Notes: a model not told the origin generated them from the sequence alone. DNA of 64,000 nucleotides from Proteiniphilum acetatigenes DSM 18083 (GCF_000380985.1 NZ_KB905695.1:248001-312000), one strand, 5' to 3'. Shown: positions 44,743 to 54,408, counted from the stretch's first letter. Numbers and translations: made by a program.

Positions 44743-45402
44743 ATGAACTATAGACATATTTTACTTTTTTCTCTGATATTGGTCTGTTTTTCTTTGGATG
44801 CCCAGCAGCAGGGAAAAGCAATATATCATTACATATTTCCCGAGTTTATGAATGGTACCGTGTTGATGAAAAACGGTACGAAGAATCAGGCCCTGCTCAA
44901 TTATAATGCTGCTACCGAAGAAATGATCTTTGATCAGAACGGGCAAAAATTAGCTTTTGCAGAAATCACATTGAATCAATTGGATACTGTTTTTATACAA
45001 GACCGTAAGTTCGTTCTACTCGACAATAAAAAATTCGTAGAAGTCATAAATCAAAATGGATATAAACTGCTTATACAGTATAAATGCCGGATAATTCCTC
45101 CCGGTAAGCCGGCTGCCTACGGAGGAACTTCAGAAACATCCTCGGTCACTTCATATTCAAGTTGGAGCGAGTCCGGCAGAGTTTATCAATTGGAACTGCC
45201 TGATGATTTCAAAGTGAATACTTCTTTTGTTTATTGGCTCGATAATGGGGCCGGGTGGAATAGTTTCTCGTCGATGGGGCAGATAAAAAGATTTTACAAC
45301 AAGCAGAAAGCGCTTTATAACAAATATCTCAAGGAGAATAAGGTTGATTTTAAGGATTCGGAATCGATTATCGGTCTGATCCATTACATGGAGACAAATT
45401 AA
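44743..45402 (+). CDS. secreted protein of unknown function
   Basis: A 219-residue protein with a clear signal peptide (MNYRHILLFSLILVCFSLDAQ). The mature part reads as alternating strands (GTVLMKNGTKNQALLNYNAATEEMIFDQNGQKLAF) with a Ser/Thr-rich middle. The opening FMNGTVLMKNG and EMIFDQ pattern resembles exported Bacteroidetes proteins of unknown role. No lipobox Cys is present. It is a single gene. Confidence 0.65.
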   Translation: MNYRHILLFSLILVCFSLDAQQQGKAIYHYIFPEFMNGTVLMKNGTKNQALLNYNAATEEMIFDQNGQKLAFAEITLNQLDTVFIQDRKFVLLDNKKFVEVINQNGYKLLIQYKCRIIPPGKPAAYGGTSETSSVTSYSSWSESGRVYQLELPDDFKVNTSFVYWLDNGAGWNSFSSMGQIKRFYNKQKALYNKYLKENKVDFKDSESIIGLIHYMETN

Positions 45403-45430
45403 TTCACAATAATTTATCCCTTATGCCGTT

Positions 45431-45441
45431 CCCCCCCCCCC
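45431..45441. repeat. homopolymeric C tract (11 bases)
   Basis: Eleven consecutive C lie between the stop codons of convergent genes, within an imperfect repeat of CCGTTCCCC. It is outside both reading frames, so it has no evident phase-variation target. Confidence 0.7.
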
Positions 45442-45461
45442 TATACCGTTCCCCGTCTGCT

Positions 45462-46367
45462 TTAGATATTGATACATACCGAAAACAGCAATGATAGCAG
45501 AAATCCCGATAGCGATGTAAGTCTGAGATAGGGATCGAGCGCATGGCCGTTTTTCCGCCGAACACCATCCATTATCCTGAACAAAAAGAGAAAAACGAGC
45601 AGGTAAAGATAGCGGTACCAGGGTGCCGGTTCGTATAGATTACTGTATCCGAGAAAAAAGAAAAATGAGGCGAGGGTCAATCCCCCATGATATGCTTTTG
45701 CCCTGCTAATCCCCAATTTTACAGCGATGGTGACTTTCCCTGAGGCTCTGTCATTTTCTATATCCCTCATGTTGTTGATATTTAATATCATGGTACTGAT
45801 AAGTCCAATCCCGATGGCAGGCATGACAGGTTCAAAACTGAACACGTGAGTATGGAGAAAATAGGTGCCTATCACCGGTACGGGGCCAAAGAAGATAAAA
45901 GCCAGTAGATCACCCCAACCTTTATAGCCGTAGGCATGCTTTCCCAGCGTATAAAAGAGTGCGGCAAGAATACTTAATCCTCCCAAGCTGATCAGTATGG
46001 CTGCAGAAGACCGGGGAATATAGGCAATAATATTTAGGATTAAAGAAAGTCCGGTAATGATGCAGATAGCGGAGAATACGGCAATAGCCCCTTTCATTTC
46101 CCGGGGTGAGATCTTTCCACTCTGCAAGGTGCGTGTAGGTCCTTTCCTGCGGCCGGTAGTATCGGTCCCTTTCTGAAAATCACCCAGATCGTTGGCCAGA
46201 TTGGCCAGTATCTGAATGGAGACAGCCAGCAGGAGAGTGAGCATGAAGGTCGTCATACTGAAACTCCCTTCGTGCAAGGCCAGCCCGCTTCCCAGGACGA
46301 CAGTGGCCACAGCCAGGAAAAGTGTCCGCAGGCGAAAGGCGGAAATCCAGTCTTTTACTGTTGCCAT
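45462..46367 (-). CDS. menA: 1,4-dihydroxy-2-naphthoate polyprenyltransferase
   Basis: The 301-residue UbiA-family membrane enzyme attaches the prenyl chain in menaquinone synthesis. The first Asp-rich prenyl-binding motif NLANDLGDFQKGTD is near residue 58, and the second, NMRDIENDRASGKVT, near 195. About eight hydrophobic helices are visible. MenA is favoured over UbiA because the start DWISAFRLRTLFLAV and the GRRKGPTRTLQSGKIS segment are MenA-like. No other men gene is in the window. Confidence 0.9.
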   Translation of the reverse strand: MATVKDWISAFRLRTLFLAVATVVLGSGLALHEGSFSMTTFMLTLLLAVSIQILANLANDLGDFQKGTDTTGRRKGPTRTLQSGKISPREMKGAIAVFSAICIITGLSLILNIIAYIPRSSAAILISLGGLSILAALFYTLGKHAYGYKGWGDLLAFIFFGPVPVIGTYFLHTHVFSFEPVMPAIGIGLISTMILNINNMRDIENDRASGKVTIAVKLGISRAKAYHGGLTLASFFFFLGYSNLYEPAPWYRYLYLLVFLFLFRIMDGVRRKNGHALDPYLRLTSLSGFLLSLLFSVCINI

Positions 46368-46418
46368 GTTGATAGTGAATAGTGAAAATCAACGTAGTTA
46401 AAAATGAATTTTCAGTTT

Positions 46419-47900
46419 TTAGTATGCCCGTGCAAAGAGTACCCGTTGTGCCGACGGTTTGCCCGTTACCATGCATTGACCGGGTGTTTTGTCTCCATCG
46501 AGTGGGATACAGCGGATGGTCGCCTTGGTTTCCTCCTTTATGCGCTCTTCCGTTTCGGGAGTCCCATCCCAGTGGCAGAGCAGGAATCCGCCTTTCTCTA
46601 TCTCCACTTTGAATTCCTCGTAGGAATTCACTTCGCGGATTTGCGAAGTGCGGAAATCAGCCGCTTTCTTGTAGATATTTTCCTGCATTTCATCCAGCAG
46701 AGACTTGATGTGGTTTTCAATATTGTCACAGGGCAGCGTCTCTTTGGTGAGAGTGTCGCGGCGGGCTACCTCGATGGTGTTGTTCTCTAAGTCGCGCCCA
46801 CCCATGGCGAGACGTACCGGAACCCCTTTGAGTTCATATTCCGAGAATTTCCATCCCGGTTTCTTGTTGTCGGCATTATCGTATTTCACGCTGATCCCGA
46901 GGGCTTTCAGGCGATCTACGATACCGGCTACCTTTTCATTGATCTGTTGTAGCTGTTCACTATTCTTATATATAGGAACGATCACCACCTGATAAGGGGC
47001 CAGTTTTGGGGGAAGTACCAGTCCGTTGTCGTCGGAATGCGACATAATCAAGGCCCCCATTAACCGGGTAGAAACACCCCATGAGGTGGCCCATACATAG
47101 TCGCGTTTCCCGCTCTGGTCAGTGAATTGCACGTCGAACGCCTTGGCGAAATTCTGTCCCAGGAAGTGGGAAGTACCTGATTGTAACGCTTTACCGTCCT
47201 GCATCAATGCCTCGATAGTGTAAGTGTCGATAGCACCGGCGAACCGTTCGGATTCCGATTTCAATCCTTTCACTACCGGCATGGCCATATATTTTTCTGC
47301 AAAGTCTGCATAGACATTAATCATCTGTTGTGCCTCAGCGATGGCTTCCTCTTTTGTGGCATGGGCTGTATGCCCTTCCTGCCATAGGAATTCAGCTGTA
47401 CGGAGGAAAAGGCGTGTACGCATCTCCCACCGCACCACGTTGGCCCACTGGTTGATAAGAATAGGTAGGTCGCGATAGGATTGTATCCAGTTCTTGTAGG
47501 TACTCCAGATAATGGTTTCCGAAGTGGGACGTACAATCAGTTCTTCTTCGAGTTTGGCTTCCGGGTCGACCACTACGCCACTGCCGTCGGGTGCATTTTT
47601 AAGGCGGTAGTGCGTTACTACAGCGCACTCTTTGGCAAACCCTTCCACATGATCGGCTTCACGGCTAAGAAAAGATTTGGGGATGAACAACGGGAAATAG
47701 GCATTCATGTGTCCTGTTTCCTTGAACATATCGTCTAATTGACGCTGCATCTTCTCCCATATCGCATAACCATACGGTTTGATCACCATACAACCGCGCA
47801 CGGCGGAGTTTTCTGCCAGTTCGGCTTTAATCACTAAATCGAGATACCACTGGGAGTAATCTTTACTGCGGGGCGTAAGCTCCTTCAATTCTTTAGCCAT
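46419..47900 (-). CDS. proS: prolyl-tRNA synthetase, archaeal/eukaryal type
   Basis: The product is about 493 residues, charging tRNA-Pro. Class II motif 2 is at [27 protein letters not shown] and the substrate loop RPTSETIIW near residue 140. The motif 3 Arg is in [12 protein letters not shown], and the C-terminal anticodon-binding domain carries the zinc-site-like ending. It lacks the bacterial editing insertion. I chose the ATG at 47898-47900 ([12 protein letters not shown]), since homologues start here; seven codons lie upstream in frame. The leader, about 260 bases, carries a hairpin and repeat element A. Confidence 0.95.
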   Translation of the reverse strand: MAKELKELTPRSKDYSQWYLDLVIKAELAENSAVRGCMVIKPYGYAIWEKMQRQLDDMFKETGHMNAYFPLFIPKSFLSREADHVEGFAKECAVVTHYRLKNAPDGSGVVVDPEAKLEEELIVRPTSETIIWSTYKNWIQSYRDLPILINQWANVVRWEMRTRLFLRTAEFLWQEGHTAHATKEEAIAEAQQMINVYADFAEKYMAMPVVKGLKSESERFAGAIDTYTIEALMQDGKALQSGTSHFLGQNFAKAFDVQFTDQSGKRDYVWATSWGVSTRLMGALIMSHSDDNGLVLPPKLAPYQVVIVPIYKNSEQLQQINEKVAGIVDRLKALGISVKYDNADNKKPGWKFSEYELKGVPVRLAMGGRDLENNTIEVARRDTLTKETLPCDNIENHIKSLLDEMQENIYKKAADFRTSQIREVNSYEEFKVEIEKGGFLLCHWDGTPETEERIKEETKATIRCIPLDGDKTPGQCMVTGKPSAQRVLFARAY

Positions 47901-47940
47901 CTTGTTATAATTCAATTTCATTAGACTATTTCTTCGCTCA

Positions 47941-47968
47941 ACATAGTCAGAACTTGTTTTGACTATGT
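47941..47968 (-). other. perfect hairpin in the proS leader
   Basis: ACATAGTCA (47941-47949) is exactly complementary to TGACTATGT (47960-47968), with a ten-base loop. It lies about 40 bases before the proS start and has no T tract, so it is more likely a regulatory or stabilising structure than a terminator. Confidence 0.55.
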
Positions 47969-47972
47969 ATTG

Positions 47973-48145
47973 GCTTAACGAAATAGTTCAATTTCATTAG
48001 TCGTTTTGAGTCGCCTTCGCTCCTCGATTTTCAATTCTCGCTATGGCAAAACCAAAGTAATTTTGACTTCGTCTTCTTCCTCCGCACCTCACCAAAATTC
48101 AAACAAGTTTGACTTTGCTCATTTAGCTTAACGAAAACGTTCCAA
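47973..48145 (+). repeat. dispersed intergenic element A, copy 2 (upstream of proS)
   Basis: It shares left and right parts with copy 1 (6664-6870) in the same orientation, but its core (48061-48111) is the reverse complement of copy 1's core. Direct repeats GCTTAACGAAATAGTTCAA (47973-47991) and GCTTAACGAAAACGTTCCAA (48126-48145) flank it. It holds no ORF. Confidence 0.75.
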
Positions 48146-48162
48146 TATTTTGTTTGCGGATG

Positions 48163-48170
48163 CAAAGATA
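48163..48170 (-). promoter_or_regulatory. -7 promoter box of proS
   Basis: The minus strand reads TATCTTTG, fitting TAnnTTTG. It is outside element A, so the element is transcribed in the proS leader. Confidence 0.55.
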
Positions 48171-48223
48171 ATAATTAATGTGCTAAGGTGAAATGAGGGA
48201 GGATGGAAACCTCAAAAAAATTG

Positions 48224-48231
48224 TATCTTTG
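48224..48231 (+). promoter_or_regulatory. -7 promoter box of the MutS-like gene
   Basis: TATCTTTG fits TAnnTTTG. It faces away from the proS promoter, with the two boxes 53 bases apart. Confidence 0.55.
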
Positions 48232-48260
48232 GCGGCGGACTTTTTAATTCAAATGCTATT

Positions 48261-48320
48261 TCTGAGCTATGGGTATCCTGCAAAATATCTATAGGTCTCG
48301 ACTTTAGTTACAAACACTGA
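48261..48320 (+). repeat. repeat B, copy 1 (before the MutS-like gene)
   Basis: A stretch centred on GAGCTATGGGTATCCTGCAA and AGGTCTCGACTTTAGTT recurs, with changes, at 50180-50238 in the same orientation. It lies in the leader of the MutS-like gene. Confidence 0.65.
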
Positions 48321-48336
48321 TTTATCGATTGAAGAA

Positions 48337-50127
48337 ATGAACAAGGATTATTATAAAAAGAAAATAGAGGAGAATAGTATAGCATTGAATAAGGTAAAAT
48401 CCCGGTTAAGGATATTCCCCTTTCTGAAACTACTGTTCTTCCTCACAGGTGTTTTCCTTGTGATTGCTACCTATCAATGGGGATGGGACAGGACAATCTG
48501 TTTTATCTTCGCTGCACTCTCGCTTGCAGTTTTCTCGTTGTTGTACAAGTGGGATGAGTACTATCTGCAAAAGAGGGCTTATTATATGGCTTTACAGCGT
48601 GTGTACACGAATGAAATCAGTTTTCTGAATGGAGATTACAGCCCTTTTGATAACGGAGAACGATTTATTAATAAAAAGCATGCCTATTCTTATGACCTGG
48701 ATATTTTCGGTGAGAACTCCATTTATCATATGATCAACAGGACAGTGACGCATGAGGCCGGTTCTATTCTGGCTGAGAAACTGAGTTCAATTCCGAAAAG
48801 CGAAGAAGAGATTGTGGCAAGGCAGGAGTCGCTTTCGGAATTGACGCAGAAAGATGATTTCAGGCATCAGTTTATGGCTATCTGCAAAGGTTTCGATGAA
48901 GAGAAAAATAACTACAGACTGATAAGCGCCCACAAAGGTAGCAATGCCCTACTGACCTCAAAAACAGGGTTAGTTCTTCTTTATATCTCTATCACTATTA
49001 CTCTGGCATCGGTAATATTGGCATGGCTGGGATACCTGCCCTGGTCGATATCTGTCACCTTGTTTATGATTCAGCTTTTCTTGCCGATGATCTTTAGTAA
49101 GGTGCTGAACAAAGTCGGTGCCGACATAGGTTTTCTACATAAAAATACCCGGATACATGCTGATTTGTTGCATATTGTACATCAGGAAACTTTTGACGCT
49201 GCTGAGAACAGAACTCTAAAAGAGAAGTTGTTCGGCACCTACAACTCTCGTGAAGCGTTGAAGGAGCTTTCCACCCTGTTGAAGAAATTTGACCAGCGCC
49301 ATAATGCTTATATCCTTGTGTTGCTCAACGGCTTTTTTCTGAGAGATCTGTTCCTGTTGCGGCAATTCTACCGGTGGAAAAACAATTATCTGCATCATAT
49401 CCAATCCTGGATCAGTGCATTGGCTGAAATGGAAGCAAGGGTGTCGCAGGCTACCTATATGTTTAATCTGCCTGAATTCATTCAGCCGGAAATCACAGAA
49501 CGTACAGATCTTCTTATTGATGCATCCGAGCTGGGGCATCCGTTTATATCCAAAGAAAAACGGGTAGACAATGACATAATAATCATCAAAAAACAGTTTC
49601 TGATTATTACCGGTGCCAATATGGCCGGGAAAAGCACCTTCCTGCGTACGGTGGGAGCCAATTATATATTGGCGGTCAGTGGTATGAATGTGTGTGCCTC
49701 GAAGTTCAGTTTCACACTTTTCAATTTATTCAGCAGTATGCGCAACACAGATGATCTCTCATCGGGTACTTCTTATTTCAAGGCAGAGTTAGAAAGGATG
49801 AGGGAGCTGATAAGGTATTGCCGTGCTCACCACCATACTTTAATTATCCTGGATGAACTGTTAAAGGGGACTAATTCCAAAGATAAACTCGACGGTTCGA
49901 TATTATTCCTGAAAAAAATGACGGAATTACCGGTAACGGGGATTATCGCTACCCACGATCTGGAACTGGCAAAATTGGAGAATGAATTGCCGGACTTGTT
50001 TCTAAATTATTGTTTCGAGATATCTCTTTCCGAAGAAGAGCAGTATAGTTATAAAATACAGAGAGGTGTTTCCAGAAATCTCAATGCTACTTATCTTTTA
50101 CAAAAAATATTATCGGAAGAACTGTGA
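48337..50127 (+). CDS. membrane-anchored MutS-like ATPase
   Basis: The 596-residue protein has a MutS domain V ATPase at its C-terminus (about 400-596): Walker A GANMAGKSTFLRTVG, Walker B LIILDELLKGTNSKDK, and a switch His in IIATHDLELAKLE. The N-terminal half has two pairs of transmembrane helices (about 27-65 and 208-255) instead of the mismatch-recognition domains, with the coiled lever region between. It is therefore not mismatch repair MutS. Such membrane MutS-like proteins are common in Bacteroidetes, with no known role. It is a single gene, bracketed by repeat B. Confidence 0.88.
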   Translation: MNKDYYKKKIEENSIALNKVKSRLRIFPFLKLLFFLTGVFLVIATYQWGWDRTICFIFAALSLAVFSLLYKWDEYYLQKRAYYMALQRVYTNEISFLNGDYSPFDNGERFINKKHAYSYDLDIFGENSIYHMINRTVTHEAGSILAEKLSSIPKSEEEIVARQESLSELTQKDDFRHQFMAICKGFDEEKNNYRLISAHKGSNALLTSKTGLVLLYISITITLASVILAWLGYLPWSISVTLFMIQLFLPMIFSKVLNKVGADIGFLHKNTRIHADLLHIVHQETFDAAENRTLKEKLFGTYNSREALKELSTLLKKFDQRHNAYILVLLNGFFLRDLFLLRQFYRWKNNYLHHIQSWISALAEMEARVSQATYMFNLPEFIQPEITERTDLLIDASELGHPFISKEKRVDNDIIIIKKQFLIITGANMAGKSTFLRTVGANYILAVSGMNVCASKFSFTLFNLFSSMRNTDDLSSGTSYFKAELERMRELIRYCRAHHHTLIILDELLKGTNSKDKLDGSILFLKKMTELPVTGIIATHDLELAKLENELPDLFLNYCFEISLSEEEQYSYKIQRGVSRNLNATYLLQKILSEEL

Positions 50128-50179
50128 TAACTTTTATTCAAGTTTCGTGATCAGACAGCTACTCTTTTAACGTTTATTG

Positions 50180-50238
50180 CGAGCTATGGATACCCCGCAA
50201 AAAATCTAAAGGTCTTCGCTTTAGTTGCATACATTCCA
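50180..50238 (+). repeat. repeat B, copy 2 (after the MutS-like gene)
   Basis: GAGCTATGGATACCCCGCAA and AGGTCTTCGCTTTAGTT match copy 1 (48261-48320) in the same orientation, about 1.9 kb away. It lies in the 3' region of the MutS-like gene. Confidence 0.65.
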
Positions 50239-50263
50239 GTTTCACATGAGAAAGTTGAGCCTT

Positions 50264-51643
50264 TTATTCTTTTCTTTTCAAATTCCCCCGGTTGAATGAG
50301 AAGTAGATACCCGGTACGCCGATCAGGGTGAAGATGATAAATCCCCATCGCATGGCCTGTAAAAAAACAGAATTGGGTACTTCCTCTATCGACTGGTTAC
50401 CGAACAGCAGGGAGAAGATCAGGGTGACAATACTCATGCTGATGATCTGTCCGAATACCCGCATGGAAGAGGCGAGTCCCGAGGCTTGTCCATATTGCCG
50501 TCTCTCTACTGAACTCATAATGGTATTCATATTGGGAGAGGAGAAAAGGGCAAAACCGACTCCCACCCATATAAGGATAGCGACAATGATCCAGATGGCT
50601 GTTGTGGGACCGAGGAAAGCCAGCATGCCTAATCCGGTTGTACACATGGCCATACCGGTGGTGGCAAAGTAGCGCGGCTGTATCTTGTCGGATAGTTTCC
50701 CCACGATGGGAGAGAAGAGGGCCATCATAGCCGGTTGCGCCACGATTACCGCGCCCGCATCGCGTGGCGAGAGTCCCTGTACTTTTTGCAGATAGAGGCT
50801 GAGGAAAAAGACGATAGCAAAGGTGGCGGTATAATTGATAAGTGCCGACAGGCTGGAGTAGGTGAAAAGGCGGTTATGAGAAAAGAGCTGCGTATCGAGC
50901 ATCGGATGTTCTGCCCGGCTTTCATATCTCCAGAAAAGGAAAATCAGGATTACTGCCCCGGTCATCATTCCCCAGCCCACAGCAGAAGGAATCAGTGAGG
51001 AGCCGTAGACCAATGCGGCGAGTCCCACCATAAAAAGGAAGGTGCCTGTTTTGTCTCCGCCTTTTACAGATGCGTGTTTGCTATCATCACTCTTCAGAAA
51101 AAGATATGAGATAAGGATGGTGAGCAGGCCGAAGATAGCGGCAATCAGGAAAAGGGAACGCCAGCCGATATGAAGAGTGATGACCCCACCGATAATGGGT
51201 CCCAGCGCCAGTCCGCCATAGACGGAAGCCACTGAGATGCCGAGTACCTGTCCCCGTCGTTCAGCCGGGAACGACGATACTAAGATAGCCTGGCCTGTGG
51301 TACCGGTAAAAGCAGCACCGATACCCTGCAGAAAGCGTGCAGCAACTAACCAATACCCGTCGGGGGCCACATAACAGATGGCTGAGGAGACGGTGAACAA
51401 TATCAACCCCAGTTTGAATAATTGCCGGTTGTCGCTCCTGTCGCCCCAGCTTCCTGCCGGAAGCATGAAGAGCGCCATGGCCAGTATAAAAGCGGTGATG
51501 ACCCAGCTCAGCTCGATGGCATTGAGCGCCAGATCCCTTTCAATGGTGGGCAGGGCGATATTAACCGCCGACACCAGAAAGGTACCCATAAAGGAGGTTA
51601 CCGCTACTACCAATAATATCGAAAAGTCTTCTTTTTTCCCCAT
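50264..51643 (-). CDS. MFS exporter, DHA2-like (14-helix drug transporter family)
   Basis: A major facilitator of about 459 residues with 14 hydrophobic segments. Motif A is GSWGDRSDNRQLFKLG near residue 65, motif C GGLALGPIIGGVIT near residue 145, and the second-half counterpart VGKLSDKIQPRYF near 320. This pattern suggests proton-driven efflux of lipophilic compounds. I use the ATG at 51641-51643 (MGKKEDFSILL); the longer frame would start with TTG. Repeat text follows upstream. Confidence 0.88.
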   Translation of the reverse strand: MGKKEDFSILLVVAVTSFMGTFLVSAVNIALPTIERDLALNAIELSWVITAFILAMALFMLPAGSWGDRSDNRQLFKLGLILFTVSSAICYVAPDGYWLVAARFLQGIGAAFTGTTGQAILVSSFPAERRGQVLGISVASVYGGLALGPIIGGVITLHIGWRSLFLIAAIFGLLTILISYLFLKSDDSKHASVKGGDKTGTFLFMVGLAALVYGSSLIPSAVGWGMMTGAVILIFLFWRYESRAEHPMLDTQLFSHNRLFTYSSLSALINYTATFAIVFFLSLYLQKVQGLSPRDAGAVIVAQPAMMALFSPIVGKLSDKIQPRYFATTGMAMCTTGLGMLAFLGPTTAIWIIVAILIWVGVGFALFSSPNMNTIMSSVERRQYGQASGLASSMRVFGQIISMSIVTLIFSLLFGNQSIEEVPNSVFLQAMRWGFIIFTLIGVPGIYFSFNRGNLKRKE

Positions 51644-51651
51644 TGCGTTTC

Positions 51652-51750
51652 TGATTACCAATTAGCTGATTACCAATTACTAATTACTAATTACTTCTTT
51701 TACATGCAGCACATATTATTTCCACCTTCCCACCTTCCCACTTTTCCACA
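51652..51750. repeat. low-complexity intergenic repeat text
   Basis: ACCAATTAGCTGATTACC and AATTACTAATTACTAATTAC words, then CCACCTTCCCACCTTCCC words, lie between the MFS and mannosidase genes. CCACCTT words recur near 62775. Confidence 0.5.
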
Positions 51751-54321
51751 TTAGTAAGTTTCCCTGACATGTTTCACCGTAATAGGGGTTTTGTCAGCCG
51801 CTTTCAGTTCGGGAGAAGTGATGGTGATGGTTCTTTTCTCTCCCGGTAGCAGATCGATGAAGTTATCGCTGAAGCGGGCACCCTGGATGGGTATTTCCAC
51901 AAAGACGTCTTTCGCCAGTTTTTTGCTTGAAAGGGTTACCCTGTATTCTCCGTCGCGGTATTGCACATTGGTTTTCACTTCTGTTTCCGGCAATTCCAGT
52001 TTGTTGGGCCAGTAGAAGAAATGATCTTTGGAAGAGATCACATTCCCTTTACTGTCACTCAGGAAAGTATGTATCATGGTATGCGTCTTTTCTGCTTCAC
52101 TTACCAGTTCGGAGATATTGAATGTTTTAACGATCCGGCTGTCGTTGGCTTTGGCATTGACACGCTCGGTAAATTCGTTCCTTTTTCCTGTAGAGAAATC
52201 TATCACCTGCACGGTCAACCTGAGGTTGTTATGATCCTGAAGATAATCGGACATAGTATAATAATTCAGTTTACCATCTTTAGACTCGACTCCCAGGGCC
52301 AGAGGAGCCAACACATCCCGCATACGGTAGTGTTGCGCTTTCCAGTTGTTGTAGTAGTCGATACTCGACCAGGAAACCACCGGCCAGTCGTCGTTGATTT
52401 GCCAATAAAGCGCTCCCATACAGTAGGGCCTTCCACGACGCATCGCTTCTACCGACTCCTCCATACCGTTGCCCTGCATCACCAGACCGATATAGACAAA
52501 ATCCTCGAAATTTCCCGGTTCCGGATAATACATATCCATATATTTTTTGATAAGGGAGTTGCCGGTCGATGCTTTCTGATGTACCGTCATCACCTCACTT
52601 TCAAGATTCCATTGATCCTCGGTAGCGAAAGATCGGATGGTTTTCATTTCAGGGAATGACTGAAAGCCGAATTCGCTGGCGAAGCGGGGTAACCGGTCTG
52701 CCATTCCTTCAAATGGTAGGTGTCCGTACCACAACCCCCAGTCGTGCGCGTCGCTTGCGGCGAATTTCTCGGGATTTCCCCAGTTGGAGTTATAAGGCGA
52801 TCCGTGGATATAGCCGCGTGTACCGTCAAATTCGTTCACTAATCCGGGGATCAGTTCACGGTATGTTTTATCGTAACCTTTGAACCATGCCTTCATCACT
52901 TCGTCCGGATATTCTTTTTGCCAACCCCAGTGATTAAGACCCTCTTCTATCTCGTTGTTGCCGCACCAGAAGGCGAGTGAAGCGTGGTTGCGGAGACGTT
53001 TGATATTGTAGATCACCTCTCCCTGCACATTCGCCAGAAAAGTATCGTCGGAAGGGTAGGGCACGCAACCGAAGATAAAGTCCTGCCATACTAAGATACC
53101 CCTTTCGTCGGCCTGACGGTAGAATTCCTCGTTTTCATAAATACCACCTCCCCATACGCGTACAAAATTCATATTGGCCGCAGTGATGTTGTCAAACAGT
53201 TTTTCGTAAAAACCGGCATCCTGTTGGGTAGTGAAGATCTCACCAGGGATGTAGTTGGCTCCCTTGGCAAAAACGGGTATACCATTCACCTCAAAGTAGA
53301 ATGATTTGCCGTGTTCATCCGGTTCCTGTACCAGTCGGACTGAACGTAAACCTGTCCGGACAGTTTTTTTTGCAATCTCCCGGTTGCCCGATATAACTGT
53401 TACCGTAAAATCATAGAGATGTTGTTCTCCCCAATGCACCGGCATCCATCTTTTGGGTTGATTGATTTCCAGGGGTAGAGAGAGTTGATTTTTACCCGGT
53501 TGTAAGATGATATTTTTTGAAATCGGCTTACCGGCATTAACATTCCCCTGCAAACCGTATTCAATGGTGATAATGGCTTGTACCAGTTCATTGGCTATGG
53601 AATGGATCTCTATCTGATTGTCGATCTTAGCTGACTGTTCCGTTACAGAGGTCTGCTTTACATAATAATCTTCTATATGGGCATCGTTGTAAAAATTAAG
53701 TGAGACCGGTTTCCAGATACCCATCTGCACGATGCGTATACCCCAGTCCCATCCGAAATGATAGGGAGCTTTACGGTTATATATGCTTAGCTTTTCTTCC
53801 CGGTGGTCGTTCCCCGCCGGGTAATCATAACCAAAGGTAGTCCTGGCAGGCATCATCAGTTGTATCGGCGAATAAAAACGAATATAGAGGTGATTTTCTC
53901 CCTCTTTCAGTAATTGCTTCACCGGCACCTTATATCCGATGAACATATTTTCGGAGCGGAGAATACGTGAACCATTCAGAAATACATCGGCATGAGTATC
54001 CAGTCCTTCAAAAAAGAGTTGCGCATTGTCGTACTGTAACTGGTCAACTGTCACAGTGAAGGTTTTTCTGAAATCCCAGTTTTCATCCTCCACCCACTGC
54101 ACTTTTTCTTCATTGGTACCATAAAAAGGGTCAGGCAGTACATTATGCCGCACTAAGTCACGTTGTACCGATCCCGGTACTTCGGCAGCATACCACTGCT
54201 CTTTATTCATTTGTGAAAATTCCCAGCCTTCGTTCAATAGGAGGGTTTCACTCTGCTGTGCTGATAAAATAAATGGCATTACAAGAATAAGAAGAAATAA
54301 AAGAGATAGACTTTTTCGCAT
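51751..54321 (-). CDS. beta-mannosidase, glycoside hydrolase family 2
   Basis: The 856-residue exported enzyme has a signal peptide (MRKSLSLLFLLILVMPFILSAQ). The GH2 sugar-binding domain opens with EVPGSVQRDLVRHNVLPDPF. A central immunoglobulin-like domain is followed by the barrel with the acid/base Glu in WCGNNEIEEGLNHW and the nucleophile Glu in RFASEFGFQSFP. The VPGSVxxDL and FGYDYPAGNDH segments are beta-mannosidase features. It probably removes mannose from beta-mannosides in the periplasm. It is a single gene, not within a polysaccharide utilization locus in this window. Confidence 0.9.
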   Translation of the reverse strand: MRKSLSLLFLLILVMPFILSAQQSETLLLNEGWEFSQMNKEQWYAAEVPGSVQRDLVRHNVLPDPFYGTNEEKVQWVEDENWDFRKTFTVTVDQLQYDNAQLFFEGLDTHADVFLNGSRILRSENMFIGYKVPVKQLLKEGENHLYIRFYSPIQLMMPARTTFGYDYPAGNDHREEKLSIYNRKAPYHFGWDWGIRIVQMGIWKPVSLNFYNDAHIEDYYVKQTSVTEQSAKIDNQIEIHSIANELVQAIITIEYGLQGNVNAGKPISKNIILQPGKNQLSLPLEINQPKRWMPVHWGEQHLYDFTVTVISGNREIAKKTVRTGLRSVRLVQEPDEHGKSFYFEVNGIPVFAKGANYIPGEIFTTQQDAGFYEKLFDNITAANMNFVRVWGGGIYENEEFYRQADERGILVWQDFIFGCVPYPSDDTFLANVQGEVIYNIKRLRNHASLAFWCGNNEIEEGLNHWGWQKEYPDEVMKAWFKGYDKTYRELIPGLVNEFDGTRGYIHGSPYNSNWGNPEKFAASDAHDWGLWYGHLPFEGMADRLPRFASEFGFQSFPEMKTIRSFATEDQWNLESEVMTVHQKASTGNSLIKKYMDMYYPEPGNFEDFVYIGLVMQGNGMEESVEAMRRGRPYCMGALYWQINDDWPVVSWSSIDYYNNWKAQHYRMRDVLAPLALGVESKDGKLNYYTMSDYLQDHNNLRLTVQVIDFSTGKRNEFTERVNAKANDSRIVKTFNISELVSEAEKTHTMIHTFLSDSKGNVISSKDHFFYWPNKLELPETEVKTNVQYRDGEYRVTLSSKKLAKDVFVEIPIQGARFSDNFIDLLPGEKRTITITSPELKAADKTPITVKHVRETY

Positions 54322-54346
54322 AAGAAACGGATTTAATTTTGCCTAC

Positions 54347-54354
54347 AAATATAG
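54347..54354 (-). promoter_or_regulatory. -7 promoter box of the beta-mannosidase gene
   Basis: The minus strand reads TATATTTG, fitting TAnnTTTG. Confidence 0.45.
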
Positions 54355-54408
54355 CCATTTGTTCCTGAACTTTTATCTGCCTCTCCTCTGATATTCGGAA
54401 GAAAATTA

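Noticed and set aside
48337-50127. MutS-like gene as a mismatch-repair gene
   Set aside because: Mismatch-recognition and connector domains are absent and membrane helices take their place.
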